64,000 nt of DNA from positions 233,901-297,900 of the forward strand of contig NZ_AWZU01000004.1 in assembly GCF_000472385.1 (NCBI RefSeq), in the 5' to 3' direction. Positions 42,423 through 51,458 of the stretch are shown piece after piece. The stretch's first letter is position 1. Every line of letters starts with the position of its first letter. The notes beneath the pieces were generated by a model. That model saw only the letters and a list, made by a program, of their open reading frames with translations. It searched no databases and had not been told where the DNA came from. A program made the translations under genes and the position numbers. The DNA comes from Bradyrhizobium sp. ARR65. Lineage in GTDB: Bacteria > Pseudomonadota > Alphaproteobacteria > Rhizobiales > Xanthobacteraceae.

Positions 42423-42861
42423 CCGATTGCTCCTGGCGCATTTCATTTCACTGCCGTACGGCGGTGAAATAGGGCGCGTTTGTCTTCGTTTGATGACGTG
42501 TGATGAGAAGAACGCATGGCGTGATCCTGCCTCCACACCTTAAGCTTGTGGGCTCAAGCCTATCGCTACCGGGCAAACAGCCAAATGCCTACCCCGGCAC
42601 CGGGTCGCCCGCTTAATTCGTCTAATTGCCGGGTCATGCTCCGTCCGTTGGGAGGAAATTATTCCGCGCAGGCGGGGCGGCAGAGCCGTCGGCTGCTAGG
42701 AACCCTGTGCGTTGCATCATCGTAGGACGATTTCGGCGAAGCCGCCCGCAATGGCTGGCTAGGCGCGCGGCGCTCGCCAACAAGTCTACACAAGTGCCTA
42801 TATATTGATGCCGGCGTCTCAAGCCATGCTGGCACAAGCCAGCCAACCGGGAGGCAGTACC
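42423..42861. other. Intergenic region between the exported protein gene and the SBP56 gene
   Basis: A 439-base gap that should hold divergent promoters for 42422 (minus) and 42862 (plus). The stretch GGGAGGCAGTACC before 42862 is the ribosome site of the SBP56 gene. I see no convincing gene or RNA here. Confidence 0.4.
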
Positions 42862-44262
42862 ATGACGATAAGGCCAGACCCAACCCTCCACGCATCGCCG
42901 AAGCTTGCGATGGAAGCTCCGACGGAGAACTTCGCCTACACCGTCTTGCTGAGTCCGGATTTCTCCAAGCCCGACGCGCTCGCCGTCATCGACGTGAAGC
43001 CGGGTTCGCCGCACTACAGCCAGATCGTTCACACCGTGACGATGCCGAACAAGGGCGACGAATTTCATCACTTCGGCTGGAATGCGTGCTCGTCGGCATT
43101 GTCGCCGCTGTTTGGGCACGCCTTCATCGAACGACGTTACCTCATCGTTCCCGGTCTGCGGTCCTCGCGCATTTATATCATCGACACCAAGCCCGATCCC
43201 ACGCAGGCCCGGATTCACAAGATCATCGAGCCCGAGGAGGTGTTCAAGAAAACAGGCTACTCGCGGCCGCACACCATCCACTGCGGGCCGGAAGGCATTT
43301 ACGTGAGCACGCTGGGCGGCAGGGGCAAAGACGGTACTGACGGGCCTCCGGGCGTTTTCCTCATGGACTGCGAGACGTTTGAGGTACTCGGGCGCTGGGA
43401 GCTCGATCGCGGTCCGCAGAAGCTGCACTATGACTTCTGGTGGAATCTGCCGCGCGACTACATGGTGACGAGCGAATGGGCGCTCCCGCCGCAGTTCGAG
43501 AACGGCATCGTTCCGGAAGATTTGCTGTCGAACAAGTACGGCCACCGGCTCCACTTCTGGGATCTCAGGGAGCGGCGTCACGTTCAAACCCTCGACCTCG
43601 GTGCCAACCATCAGATGGCGCTCGAAGTGCGGCCCGCCCATGATCCCGCGCGCGAATATGGCTTCGTTGGTGTCGTGGTCGATACGACCAATCTTGAGGG
43701 TTCGATCTGGACCTGGTGGCGCGAGAATGGAAAATTCCATGTCGAGAAGACGGCGACGATTCCCGCCGAGCCCGCGCCGAAGGAGAAGCTTCCGCCGCTG
43801 CTCCAGGGCTTCGGCGCCGTGCCGCCGCTGGTGACCGACATCGATCTGTCGATGGACGATCGCTTCCTCTATGTCTCCTGCTGGGGGACCGGAGAAATGC
43901 GACAGTACGACGTGAGCGATCCCCACAAGCCGAAGCTTGCGGGCTCCGTACGCATCGGAGGCATCGCGCATCGCGCGCCGCATCCGAACGGCAAGCCGTT
44001 TGCGGGCGGCCCGCAGATGGTGGAAATCAGCCGAGACGGCAAGCGGGTCTATTGGACAAACTCGCTGTACTCGACGTGGGACGACCAGTTCTATCCAGAC
44101 GGCGTTCCGGGCGTCGAAGTGATGGCGAACGCTGGCCCAAGCGGTGGCCTCGAACTTGCCGCGGATTATTTTGTCAGCTTCCCTGAAGGATATCGGGCCC
44201 ATCAAATCCGGCTTGAAGGCGGCGACTGTTCGACCGATTCCTTCTGCTATCCCTCGGCCTGA
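42862..44262 (+). CDS. Selenium-binding protein 56 family / methanethiol oxidase
   Basis: A 466-residue beta-propeller enzyme of the SBP56 family, whose bacterial members oxidise methanethiol to formaldehyde, hydrogen sulfide and hydrogen peroxide (EC 1.8.3.4). Recognisable blocks: PDALAVIDVKPGSPHYSQIV, GDEFHHFGWNACSSA, RPHTIHCGPEGIYVSTLGG, WWNLPRDYMVTSEWALP and CWGTGEMRQYDVSDPHKP. The ATG at 42862 has GGGAGG upstream; upstream in-frame methionines are less likely. No signal peptide is seen, unlike the periplasmic Hyphomicrobium enzyme. The product formaldehyde could feed fghA-type oxidation elsewhere in this window. Confidence 0.87.
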   Translation: MTIRPDPTLHASPKLAMEAPTENFAYTVLLSPDFSKPDALAVIDVKPGSPHYSQIVHTVTMPNKGDEFHHFGWNACSSALSPLFGHAFIERRYLIVPGLRSSRIYIIDTKPDPTQARIHKIIEPEEVFKKTGYSRPHTIHCGPEGIYVSTLGGRGKDGTDGPPGVFLMDCETFEVLGRWELDRGPQKLHYDFWWNLPRDYMVTSEWALPPQFENGIVPEDLLSNKYGHRLHFWDLRERRHVQTLDLGANHQMALEVRPAHDPAREYGFVGVVVDTTNLEGSIWTWWRENGKFHVEKTATIPAEPAPKEKLPPLLQGFGAVPPLVTDIDLSMDDRFLYVSCWGTGEMRQYDVSDPHKPKLAGSVRIGGIAHRAPHPNGKPFAGGPQMVEISRDGKRVYWTNSLYSTWDDQFYPDGVPGVEVMANAGPSGGLELAADYFVSFPEGYRAHQIRLEGGDCSTDSFCYPSA

Positions 44263-44265
44263 CAG

Positions 44266-44934
44266 TTGAGCGGGGCGGATTGGACGCCGGCCTGGCTTTG
44301 GCTGGCTGTCATAGCGAGCGGCCTCTATCATGGCATCAGTCCGGGAATGGGCTGGCCGCTCGCTGTTTCGGCCGGGCTGATGGAGCGAAGTCCGCGCGCG
44401 CTGTTCGCCGCACTCGGACCGCTGTCGGTCGGCCATCTGCTCGCAACGCTGTTGATGTTGCTGCCGTTTGCGCTGTTGCTGGTGCTCGCGAAATGGCAGC
44501 ATCAGATCAGCACCTTTGCGAGTCTGCTGCTCATCGCGTTCGGCATGTTTCGGCTCTTGAACCGGCGCCACCCGCGCGCGCTGGCGCGAATACCGCCGGC
44601 GCAGCTCGGCCTCTGGTCGTTTGCGATCGCGCTCGCGCATGGTGCCGCGTTGATGCTCGTGCCGATCTATCTCGGTCTGTGCCAGGCATTCGCGCTGGAT
44701 ACCGGCCACGAGGCGGCCGGCGCGCTTATGGGGGCAAATCTCGGCATGGCGGTGCTGGTTGCGATTATCCACGTCGTAGCGATGATCGCCGCCGGCGGCA
44801 GCATGGCCTGGGCGGTTTACCGCTATCTCGGGCTGAAATTCGTTTCGCGTAGCTGGTTCAATCTCGAAGCAGGTTGGGCCGCCAGCCTCATCCTGGTCGG
44901 CGTTGCGGCGCTCGCGTTCAACCTCGCGGACTAG
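44266..44934 (+). CDS. Polytopic membrane protein coupled to the SBP56 gene
   Basis: A 222-residue protein with about six transmembrane helices, starting at a TTG at 44266, three bases after the SBP56 stop. The first loop has a histidine-glycine pattern (SGLYHGISPGMGWPLAVSAG) and the second GPLSVGHLLATLLMLL; the fourth helix region has AHGAALMLVPIYLGLCQ. Such conserved histidines in membrane helices suggest metal or haem contact. The tight spacing indicates co-translation with the SBP56 gene. Function not recognised. Confidence 0.7.
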   Translation: MSGADWTPAWLWLAVIASGLYHGISPGMGWPLAVSAGLMERSPRALFAALGPLSVGHLLATLLMLLPFALLLVLAKWQHQISTFASLLLIAFGMFRLLNRRHPRALARIPPAQLGLWSFAIALAHGAALMLVPIYLGLCQAFALDTGHEAAGALMGANLGMAVLVAIIHVVAMIAAGGSMAWAVYRYLGLKFVSRSWFNLEAGWAASLILVGVAALAFNLAD

Positions 44935-45392
44935 CGCCGAAACCGGCTCGATCAGCGAGCGATTGAGTGTCGCTCCACAATAGGCTTCGGACGCCAGCCT
45001 CAAGCCGCATTGGCGTCTTCCGGCGCTGCAACAAAAGGCGATGGCGGACGCTGACGATGTGCTCGAGGCCACCGCCCGGATCGAGGGCGGGGCCAAGCAG
45101 AATGCGCCGCTCTGCCCGCAGGGCGTGCCGCGACAGCCGGCTGGCGTTGCGGTCAGCGGCGTCACGCTTAGATAAACTCCGGTGCTGGCCTGCAGATCGA
45201 GTGTTCGCCGCGACAGCGGGCGGAGCGTGGAAAATCGGGACAGGGAAGTCGCACCGGTTTCTTGAACTTGTTGACGCGGTCGCTGTGCCGAACGCTATGG
45301 CCGGTCGGAACCTTGGAAGCTTGATGCCAGTCAATAATTACGTTTGGCGGGGCCGATAGTCTCACCCCAGCTCGCGAAAGGATGGCTTCGCC
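44935..45392. other. Intergenic region before the phosphoribosyltransferase gene
   Basis: A 458-base gap. Open frames exist on both strands (for example 44967-45359) but they are rich in Arg and Ser, lack domains and have no clear ribosome site. It may contain a decayed gene; no remnant was recognised. The downstream promoter should lie near 45330-45390. Confidence 0.35.
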
Positions 45393-46052
45393 ATGCTGTT
45401 TCAGAACCGAACCGATGCGGGCCGGCGGCTCGCGCAGGCGTTGCTCAAATACAAGGACCGGCATCCGGTCGTCCTGGCGCTGCCGCGCGGGGGTGTGCCG
45501 GTCGCAGCCGAGGTCGCGGCGGCGCTCGAGGCTTCGCTCGATCTGCTGCTGGTCCGCAAGATTGGCCTGCCGGATCAGCCGGAGCTTGCGATGGGGGCGG
45601 TCGCGGATGGTGAGGAGCCGATCATTATCCGCAACAGCGACGTCATCGAATTGTCCGGCATCAGCGCGAAGAGGTTCGATGCCGTCTGCAAAGAGGAGCT
45701 TGCCGAGATCGCGCGTCGGCGCAAACACTATCTGGGCGATCGGCCGCGGTCGGAGGTGAAGGATCATGTAACCATCGTCATTGATGACGGCGTCGCCACG
45801 GGTGCGACAACACTCGCGGCGATCAGGACGGTTCGGGTGCGGCAACCGAAGGAACTGGTGCTTGCGGTCCCCGTGGCGCCGCTCGACACCGTCGAGAAAC
45901 TGCATGCCGAGGTCGACGCGCTGGTCTGTCTGGACACGCCCGAAGATTTTGGCGCAATCGGTTATTTCTATCGCGATTTTCATCAAGTCAGCGACGACGA
46001 GGTGATTGCTACGCTCAAGCGATTTCCCGCGAACAGGACGCAGGCGCCGTAG
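45393..46052 (+). CDS. Phosphoribosyltransferase family protein
   Basis: A 219-residue type I phosphoribosyltransferase. The PRPP-binding motif is VTIVIDDGVATGATTLAA near residue 130. The N-terminal part has the PRGGVPVAAEVAAAL stretch seen in this subgroup, which is often annotated as a predicted phosphoribosyltransferase of unknown base. The substrate is unknown. It stands alone, with a long repeat-containing gap downstream. Confidence 0.85.
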   Translation: MLFQNRTDAGRRLAQALLKYKDRHPVVLALPRGGVPVAAEVAAALEASLDLLLVRKIGLPDQPELAMGAVADGEEPIIIRNSDVIELSGISAKRFDAVCKEELAEIARRRKHYLGDRPRSEVKDHVTIVIDDGVATGATTLAAIRTVRVRQPKELVLAVPVAPLDTVEKLHAEVDALVCLDTPEDFGAIGYFYRDFHQVSDDEVIATLKRFPANRTQAP

Positions 46053-46082
46053 GGTCAGTGCACTTTTGGATTCGGGGTCCCG

Positions 46083-46620
46083 TGGTTCAAGACGGCGCGT
46101 TGCGCCTCCTCACCACGAGGATGTGAGAGCGCGCCACACGCGATGACCTCATCCTCTGAGGAGCTTGCGAAGCAGGCGTCTCGAAGGATGGGCCACAGCA
46201 GGAGCGCTTCCGCACTTCCTCGTTCTCGCGACGCTATCCGCATCCGAGTCTTGCAACATCCTTGTCCCTCCAGAAAATCGAGGGCGCAGGGAAGGCCGGG
46301 TGGCCGCATGCACCCGGGGCCCCCGCGCGAAAAAGCTGCGCGAGGTGCGCGTTGACCACAGGTACAGGCGGTAATCACACCGGCCTTCCCCGCGCAGTGG
46401 TTTACGGCTTACTTCGAGCTCTCCCCGGTGAGCCAGACTTTGTTGTCACCGTCATTGGCGAGATGCGCAAGCGATCTTCGCCAACTTAGCGCTAGCCTCG
46501 GGGCGCCAGGACCACACGACTTCGCCGTCCGCGTTGTCGCTGCTCGTCAGTTAGCACCAACGCGTCCACCGCATCCGCAAGCCCAACGTTCGTGACGATC
46601 GCGAAACGCCCCTCTTATTG
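46083..46620. repeat. Probable dispersed intergenic repeat of Bradyrhizobium type
   Basis: The segment resembles, from memory, an intergenic sequence repeated many times in Bradyrhizobium genomes. Recognisable parts are CTCATCCTCTGAGGAGC followed by GTCTCGAAGGATGG near 46150-46192, the CACCGGCCTTCCCCGCGCAG block near 46378, CGTTCGTGACGATCGCG near 46588 and the final CGCCCCT. The open frames inside it are short and not protein-like. The copy number in this genome cannot be seen from the window. Confidence 0.55.
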
Positions 46621-46950
46621 GGCCGGGACATGCTAAGTAATCACATATTTCGGAAAAAAAGAAAGAGGAATATTTTTCGCGTCGTATCTGGACGACCCGA
46701 ATCGGCTTGAAATGTTTCACAAAATCGGGTTTTTCGCGCCGTCGAATATGCGCATCGTGGGCAGCCCCATTCATGGGCAGCGAGTTCATGGTGCACGTCT
46801 TGAGGCTTCGGTGCTCGTTGTGCGATCAATCGCGTCAGGAACCAATTGAAACTATGATATGTTGGTAAGCATCACCGGCGAAGGCTCGAGTCCGTAGGCG
46901 TCGGTGGCTGAGAGACCGATCGCGCTCCCGCCTGCACAGAGAGGGAGAGC
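46621..46950. other. AT-richer intergenic tail and leader before a small gene
   Basis: A 330-base stretch between the repeat and the small gene at 46957. It contains an A-rich tract (near 46650-46675) with far lower GC than its surroundings. The last 90 bases before the gene are structured: CGCTC near 46921 can pair with GAGCG near 46947, and a GGCTGAGAGACC stretch precedes it. No known riboswitch fits. No gene was recognised. Confidence 0.35.
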
Positions 46951-46956
46951 GTGTCA

Positions 46957-47169
46957 ATGCAGGATCAGCACCGCGCAAAGGCCAATCTCGCACTGAACCA
47001 ACTCATCGCCCAGACACGCGAACTGGTCAGAGAGGCGGCGCATCTGCTCCGCGAGCCGATACCGGACACGTTTTTGGGACGCAAAACTCAAGAGCCGTTT
47101 CCGATTGAGAATGGCAACAGAGATAACCTACGGTACTATGCGCGGACGTCGCGACGTCACGCCGAATGA
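46957..47169 (+). CDS. Small hypothetical protein
   Basis: A 70-residue protein (MQDQHRAKANLALNQLIAQT). The N-terminal half is an amphipathic helix (QLIAQTRELVREAAHLLRE); the C-terminal half has DTFLGRKTQEPFPIENG. A GGGAGAG ribosome site precedes it, and a GTG two codons upstream is also possible. No domain recognised. Confidence 0.5.
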   Translation: MQDQHRAKANLALNQLIAQTRELVREAAHLLREPIPDTFLGRKTQEPFPIENGNRDNLRYYARTSRRHAE

Positions 47170-47262
47170 AGAACTCGTCGGTCGAACTTGCAATCGCAGA
47201 GAGCAGTACGAAGCGGATATTGAGCCGCGCTCACCAGGCAGCTTTGCGAGCGGCGTCCTGGC

Positions 47263-47481
47263 CTAATGGGCGTTGTACAGCGGCATCCAATGCTCGCCGA
47301 CTTTCGCGTAGGATCGTTTGACCGCCGCCCAAGCGGTGCGGTGGGCGATCTCTTCCTGCCGCGTGTCTCCTGCGTGCGAAGCGTAGGCGTGATTGAAAGC
47401 TTCGCGGTAAATGTCCTGCGCGTGTGCCGGCAGATGGTTGCGAACGGGCGGGGGCAGGTCGTCGTTGGAGCGATAGGGCAT
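47263..47481 (-). CDS. ChaB family protein
   Basis: A 72-residue protein that matches the ChaB family over its full length: MPYRSNDDLPPPVRNHLPAH, then AQDIYREAFNHAYAS and AHRTAWAAVKRSYAKVGEHW. ChaB is named for a gene near the E. coli cation antiporter ChaA, but the function of the family is not established. It lies 18 bases downstream of the DUF3775 gene on the same strand, so the two probably form an operon. Confidence 0.85.
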   Translation of the reverse strand: MPYRSNDDLPPPVRNHLPAHAQDIYREAFNHAYASHAGDTRQEEIAHRTAWAAVKRSYAKVGEHWMPLYNAH

Positions 47482-47499
47482 GATCGTCGCCTCGCGAGA

Positions 47500-47916
47500 C
47501 TAAACCGGCTGCTCGAACTCTTCCTGCGAGTGGCCGAAGGTTGAAAGACTCTCTTCAAGATAATCACCGAGGAGCGGGATACCCAAAAGATACTCGGCCG
47601 TCCGTCTGTTGTGCGCGCGCGAGGCCTCGGCGCGCAGGTCCGGCCAATCGTCGAGACTGCCATCGCCCCGGCCGAGCCAGGTCAAGGCCACGAGGTCGAC
47701 CTGCTCGTCCTCGTTCAGGGAGCGAATGATGGCGGTGAGTTCGGTCCGGACGGGATCGTCGGCGTGATCCTCCAGGACCGACAGCATGGCATCGTCGCTT
47801 GCGTTCGAGCCGGAGTCGGGATCGGTGACCACGTCCTTGACGTCGAACTGCCGGGCTTTGGCGAGGATCGCGGCGACTTTCGCCGGCGATATCGCAAGAT
47901 CCGGGATTTCCTTCAT
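47500..47916 (-). CDS. DUF3775 domain protein
   Basis: A 138-residue acidic protein (MKEIPDLAISPAKVAAILAK, then EDEQVDLVALTWLGRGDG, LDDWPDLRAEASRAHNRRTA). The pattern is that of DUF3775, common in rhizobia and of unknown function. It precedes chaB on the same strand. The acidic region DPDSGSNASDDA near residue 35 is probably disordered. Confidence 0.8.
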   Translation of the reverse strand: MKEIPDLAISPAKVAAILAKARQFDVKDVVTDPDSGSNASDDAMLSVLEDHADDPVRTELTAIIRSLNEDEQVDLVALTWLGRGDGSLDDWPDLRAEASRAHNRRTAEYLLGIPLLGDYLEESLSTFGHSQEEFEQPV

Positions 47917-48069
47917 GTACGACTCCCAAAGGCATCTATTTGGCGCATCATAGCCCCGGGCCAGGGCAGCGCTTGTTGATGAAGGTCAAATGGCGGCTTC
48001 GCAAAGTTCCGACAAGATGAACCGATCGGCCGGCTGGCGCTTGATCCGGGACAACGCCGAGGATTGCGG

Positions 48070-49425
48070 ATGGAACCCGTACCGAGCGCCCTACTGACCG
48101 ACCTGTACCACTTGGCCATGATCCAGGCCTACCTTGAGGCCGGCCAGACCGATGTCGCCGTGTTCGAATTCTTTGTTCGCAAGCTGCCGCCACAGCGCAG
48201 CTTCCTTATGGCGGCGGGGCTGGAGCAGGCGCTCGAGCGCATCGAAAACCTGAGGTTCTCGACCGACGACCTCACCTGGCTTGAGCGAACCGATAAATTC
48301 AGCGCAAAGCTGATCGATTATCTCGCCAATTTCCGCTTCACCGGTGAGGTGCATGCGATGCGGGAAGGCAGCCTTTTCTTCGGCAACGAGCCGATCCTGC
48401 GGGTCACAGCACCGTTGCCCCAGGCGCAGCTCCTTGAAACCCACCTCATCAACATCCTGCATTTTCAGACGCTGATCGCCTCCAAGGCCGCGCGGATGGT
48501 GTTGCTCGCGCCGGACAAGCTGCTGGTCGATTTCGGGCTGCGTCGGGCCCATGGGGCGGATGCCGGCCTGATGGCTGCGCGCGCCAGCTACATCGCGGGT
48601 TTCGCCGGGTCAGCGACCGTTCTCGCCGAGAAGGTGTTCGGCATTCCGAGCTACGGCACGATGGCGCATTCGTTCGTTCAATCGTTCGATGACGAGACCG
48701 CCGCCTTTGAGGCCTTTGCTCGCGCCCGGCCGGACAATCTGGTGCTGCTGATCGACACCTACGATACCGAGGCTGCTGCGCGCAAAGTGGTCGCGCTGGC
48801 GCCGCGCCTCAAGGAAATGGGGATTACCGTGCGTGCGGTGCGGATCGACAGCGGCGACCTCGTGGGACTGGCGAAAAGCGTGCGCAGAATTCTGGATACC
48901 GGCGGGCTGAGGGAGACCACCATCTTCGCAAGCGGCGGGATCGAGGAGAGCACGCTCATTGCCTTTGCGCGGGAAAAAGCGCCGATCGGCGGCATCGGCA
49001 TCGGTAGCAGCCTGACGACCTCCTCCGATGCGCCTGCGCTCGACTGTGCCTACAAACTGCAGGAATATGCCGGCTTGCCGCGCCGCAAGCGTTCGACGGG
49101 AAAGGCGACTTGGCCCGGCCGCAAACAGGTCTGGCGGCGCTATGATGGGGATGGGCGGATGGTCGCGGACATGCTCTCCACCGAGGAGCATAAGCAGGAG
49201 GGCGAACCGCTGATCCGCCCCGTGATGGCCCGTGGCCGGCGTATCGCTGCGCAGCCCTCGCTTGAGGACATTCGCGCGCATGCGCGTCGAGGGCTGGAGC
49301 GGCTGCCGGCGGAACTGCGCGGTTTCAGGCCGCTGGTATCTTACCAGGTGCAGGTGTCAACCGCGCTGGAGCAGCTCGCCGCCGTCGCCGATTGGAGAAT
49401 GAGCTTACCGGAGTGGCCGCCATGA
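48070..49425 (+). CDS. pncB: Nicotinate phosphoribosyltransferase
   Basis: A 451-residue enzyme (EC 6.3.4.21) that turns nicotinate and PRPP into nicotinate mononucleotide with ATP hydrolysis, in NAD salvage. Family blocks: SALLTDLYHLAMIQAYLEAG at the N-terminus, LRRAHGADAGLMAARASYIA, GIPSYGTMAHSFV (active-site histidine region), VRIDSGDL and FASGGIEE with GIGIGSSLTTS. The ATG at 48070 is chosen over a TTG at 48064. It overlaps pncA by 4 bases (ATGA). Confidence 0.92.
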   Translation: MEPVPSALLTDLYHLAMIQAYLEAGQTDVAVFEFFVRKLPPQRSFLMAAGLEQALERIENLRFSTDDLTWLERTDKFSAKLIDYLANFRFTGEVHAMREGSLFFGNEPILRVTAPLPQAQLLETHLINILHFQTLIASKAARMVLLAPDKLLVDFGLRRAHGADAGLMAARASYIAGFAGSATVLAEKVFGIPSYGTMAHSFVQSFDDETAAFEAFARARPDNLVLLIDTYDTEAAARKVVALAPRLKEMGITVRAVRIDSGDLVGLAKSVRRILDTGGLRETTIFASGGIEESTLIAFAREKAPIGGIGIGSSLTTSSDAPALDCAYKLQEYAGLPRRKRSTGKATWPGRKQVWRRYDGDGRMVADMLSTEEHKQEGEPLIRPVMARGRRIAAQPSLEDIRAHARRGLERLPAELRGFRPLVSYQVQVSTALEQLAAVADWRMSLPEWPP

Positions 49426-50048
49426 AGATCTCGAACAAGGATGCGCTGATCGTGGTCGACGTGCAGAACGATTTCTGCAGCGGCGGCGCGCTTGCCGTGC
49501 CGGGCGGCGAGAAGGTCATTCCGGCCATCAATCGCGTCGCGGCAAAATTCGAGAACGTCATCTTGACGCAGGACTGGCATCCGGAGGATCACGTCTCCTT
49601 CGCCTCCAACCACACGCACAAGCGCCCGTTTGATACGATCGAGCTGAACTATGGCAACCAGGTGCTGTGGCCCGATCACTGTATTCAGGACAGCGTCGGC
49701 GCCGAGTTTCACAGGGCGCTCGCGGTTCCTCACGCCAGCCTCGTGCTGCGCAAGGGCATCCACCGCGACATCGATTCCTATTCGGCCTTTTACGAGAATG
49801 ATCACAAGACGCCGACGGGGCTCGCCGGCTATCTCCGCGAGCGCGGCTGGCAGACGCTGTTCTTCGCTGGACTGGCGTTCGATTTCTGCGTTCGCTACTC
49901 GGCGGAGGATGCCCGCCGTGCCGGCTTTGACGCGGTCGTGATCGAAGAGGCGTGTCGCGGCATTGACATCGATGGTTCAATTGCTGCAACCCATCACAGC
50001 TTGAAATCGCAGGGCATTCCGGTTGTCGGCATCGAGGCCTTCTTTTGA
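49422..50048 (+). CDS. pncA: Nicotinamidase
   Basis: A 208-residue isochorismatase-fold amidase (EC 3.5.1.19) that converts nicotinamide to nicotinate, the substrate of the preceding pncB. The catalytic triad is D13 (VVDVQNDF), K111 (LRKGIHRD) and C156 (FDFCVRYSA). The metal site is D51, H53, H57 (DWHPEDH). Spacing is essentially the same as in E. coli PncA. The start at 49422 overlaps the pncB stop, giving a coupled salvage pair. Confidence 0.93.
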   Translation: MKISNKDALIVVDVQNDFCSGGALAVPGGEKVIPAINRVAAKFENVILTQDWHPEDHVSFASNHTHKRPFDTIELNYGNQVLWPDHCIQDSVGAEFHRALAVPHASLVLRKGIHRDIDSYSAFYENDHKTPTGLAGYLRERGWQTLFFAGLAFDFCVRYSAEDARRAGFDAVVIEEACRGIDIDGSIAATHHSLKSQGIPVVGIEAFF

Positions 50049-50060
50049 CAGGCAGCCTTG

Positions 50061-51236
50061 ATGCCGCGGATGCATCGGCGAGATGAGCCCCACAGGAGCA
50101 AGACCGTGGGAGAGAAGCGAACAACGCCCGGACAAGATGGACCCGCGACGGCTTGGCCGCAGGACCTGATGCTGTGGCCCTATACCGCCGCAAAATTTGC
50201 CCTGGATGCCTGTTCGTGGTGGATCGAACAGGGGGTGGGCGCAACCGAAAAGCGCGACGACACCGAACTGGCCTGGACGACGCCGAACAAGGTCGCGCTC
50301 GACCTCGCTACCTTGCGCCTGCGCGACTTTTCGCGAGCGCAAGGTAGCAATCCCGTTCTCATCTGCGCGCCGTATGCGCTGCACGGCGCCTTGGTCGCCG
50401 ATCTTGCACCTAGCCACAGCCTTGTGGAGGCGCTGCAACGCGGCGGGCTCAACCGTTTGTATGCGACGGATTGGCGCTCGGCTTCCTCCGACATGCGCTA
50501 TCTGTCGATCGACAATTACCTTGCCGATCTGAATGTTGCGATCGACGAGATCGGCTGGCCGGTCGATCTGGTCGGTCTGTGCCAGGGTGGCTGGCTGTCG
50601 CTGGTCTATGCCGCGCGCTTCCCGGAGAAGGTGCGTCGGTTGGTGCTCGTCGGCTCGCCCGTCGATATGTCGGTCGAGTCCGATCTTTCGCTGATGGTTG
50701 CCAATGCCTCGCTGGGTGCATTCGAAGGATTGGTGAATAGCGGCGGCGGGATCGTGAGGGGCGATGACATCCTCCGCTTCTGGAGTCCTTCGGCTGACGC
50801 CGAAGTGGTGCTGCAAAGAAGCCTGTCGCCAGATAGTGCTGCCGACAAGGCGTTGCAGGAGCGGTTCGATCGCTGGCACAATCAAACCGTGGATCTGCCG
50901 GGCACGTATTATCTCCAGGTGGTCAACTGGATCTTCAGGGAGAATCGACTGGCAAAAGGCGGCTTCGTCGCGTTGGGGCGCGAAGTTCACCTTGATCGGC
51001 TGAAGGTGCCGATCTTCCTGCTGGCCGGCACTGAGGATGAGGTGGTGCCGGCGGCGCAGGCGCTGGCGACCGCTTCGTTGCTGGGAACGCAGGCGGCGTT
51101 CATCGAGCGCGCGATCGCACCTTCCACTCATCTCGGCTTGTTCATGGGTGCGAGGACGCTCACGACGTCGTGGCGGCGCGTTGCCGCCTGGCTGCAAAGC
51201 GGCGAGGCGGCTTTGCGCGCTCGCGAAATCGCATAA
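50061..51236 (+). CDS. PhaC-like alpha/beta hydrolase
   Basis: A 391-residue alpha/beta hydrolase whose nucleophile elbow is GLCQGG, with cysteine C174 as nucleophile, D326 (AGTEDEVVP) and H357 (STHLG). A Cys nucleophile in a GxCxG box is the mark of polyhydroxyalkanoate synthases (PhaC), but PhaC class I enzymes are about 550-600 residues. This one lacks the long N-terminal domain, so it may be a short synthase-like or related acyltransferase. It follows pncA by 12 bases; the start could be 50061 or a nearby codon. Confidence 0.75.
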   Translation: MPRMHRRDEPHRSKTVGEKRTTPGQDGPATAWPQDLMLWPYTAAKFALDACSWWIEQGVGATEKRDDTELAWTTPNKVALDLATLRLRDFSRAQGSNPVLICAPYALHGALVADLAPSHSLVEALQRGGLNRLYATDWRSASSDMRYLSIDNYLADLNVAIDEIGWPVDLVGLCQGGWLSLVYAARFPEKVRRLVLVGSPVDMSVESDLSLMVANASLGAFEGLVNSGGGIVRGDDILRFWSPSADAEVVLQRSLSPDSAADKALQERFDRWHNQTVDLPGTYYLQVVNWIFRENRLAKGGFVALGREVHLDRLKVPIFLLAGTEDEVVPAAQALATASLLGTQAAFIERAIAPSTHLGLFMGARTLTTSWRRVAAWLQSGEAALRAREIA

Positions 51237-51458
51237 GCCTGAGCGCGGATTTCCGATCCGCATCGAGAGGTGACTACCGGGCGTGCGCCGAACCCGCCGC
51301 CGCGGCTGGCCCTGGCCGTTCACATCATCAACACCCCGCCGCTGTCGCGGCTCAAGAAATTGTTGAAACGATAGGCATGGCCGGTTGTTGATGTTCCGCA
51401 GTGCGGGACCTACTTGCGTTGTACACCCTTACGTCATCCTGACAGGGAGGACCTGACC

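Noticed and set aside
46860..46950. Possible TPP riboswitch because of a CTGAGA segment
   Set aside because: The other conserved thi-box parts and the second helix are missing and the downstream gene is not thiamine related.
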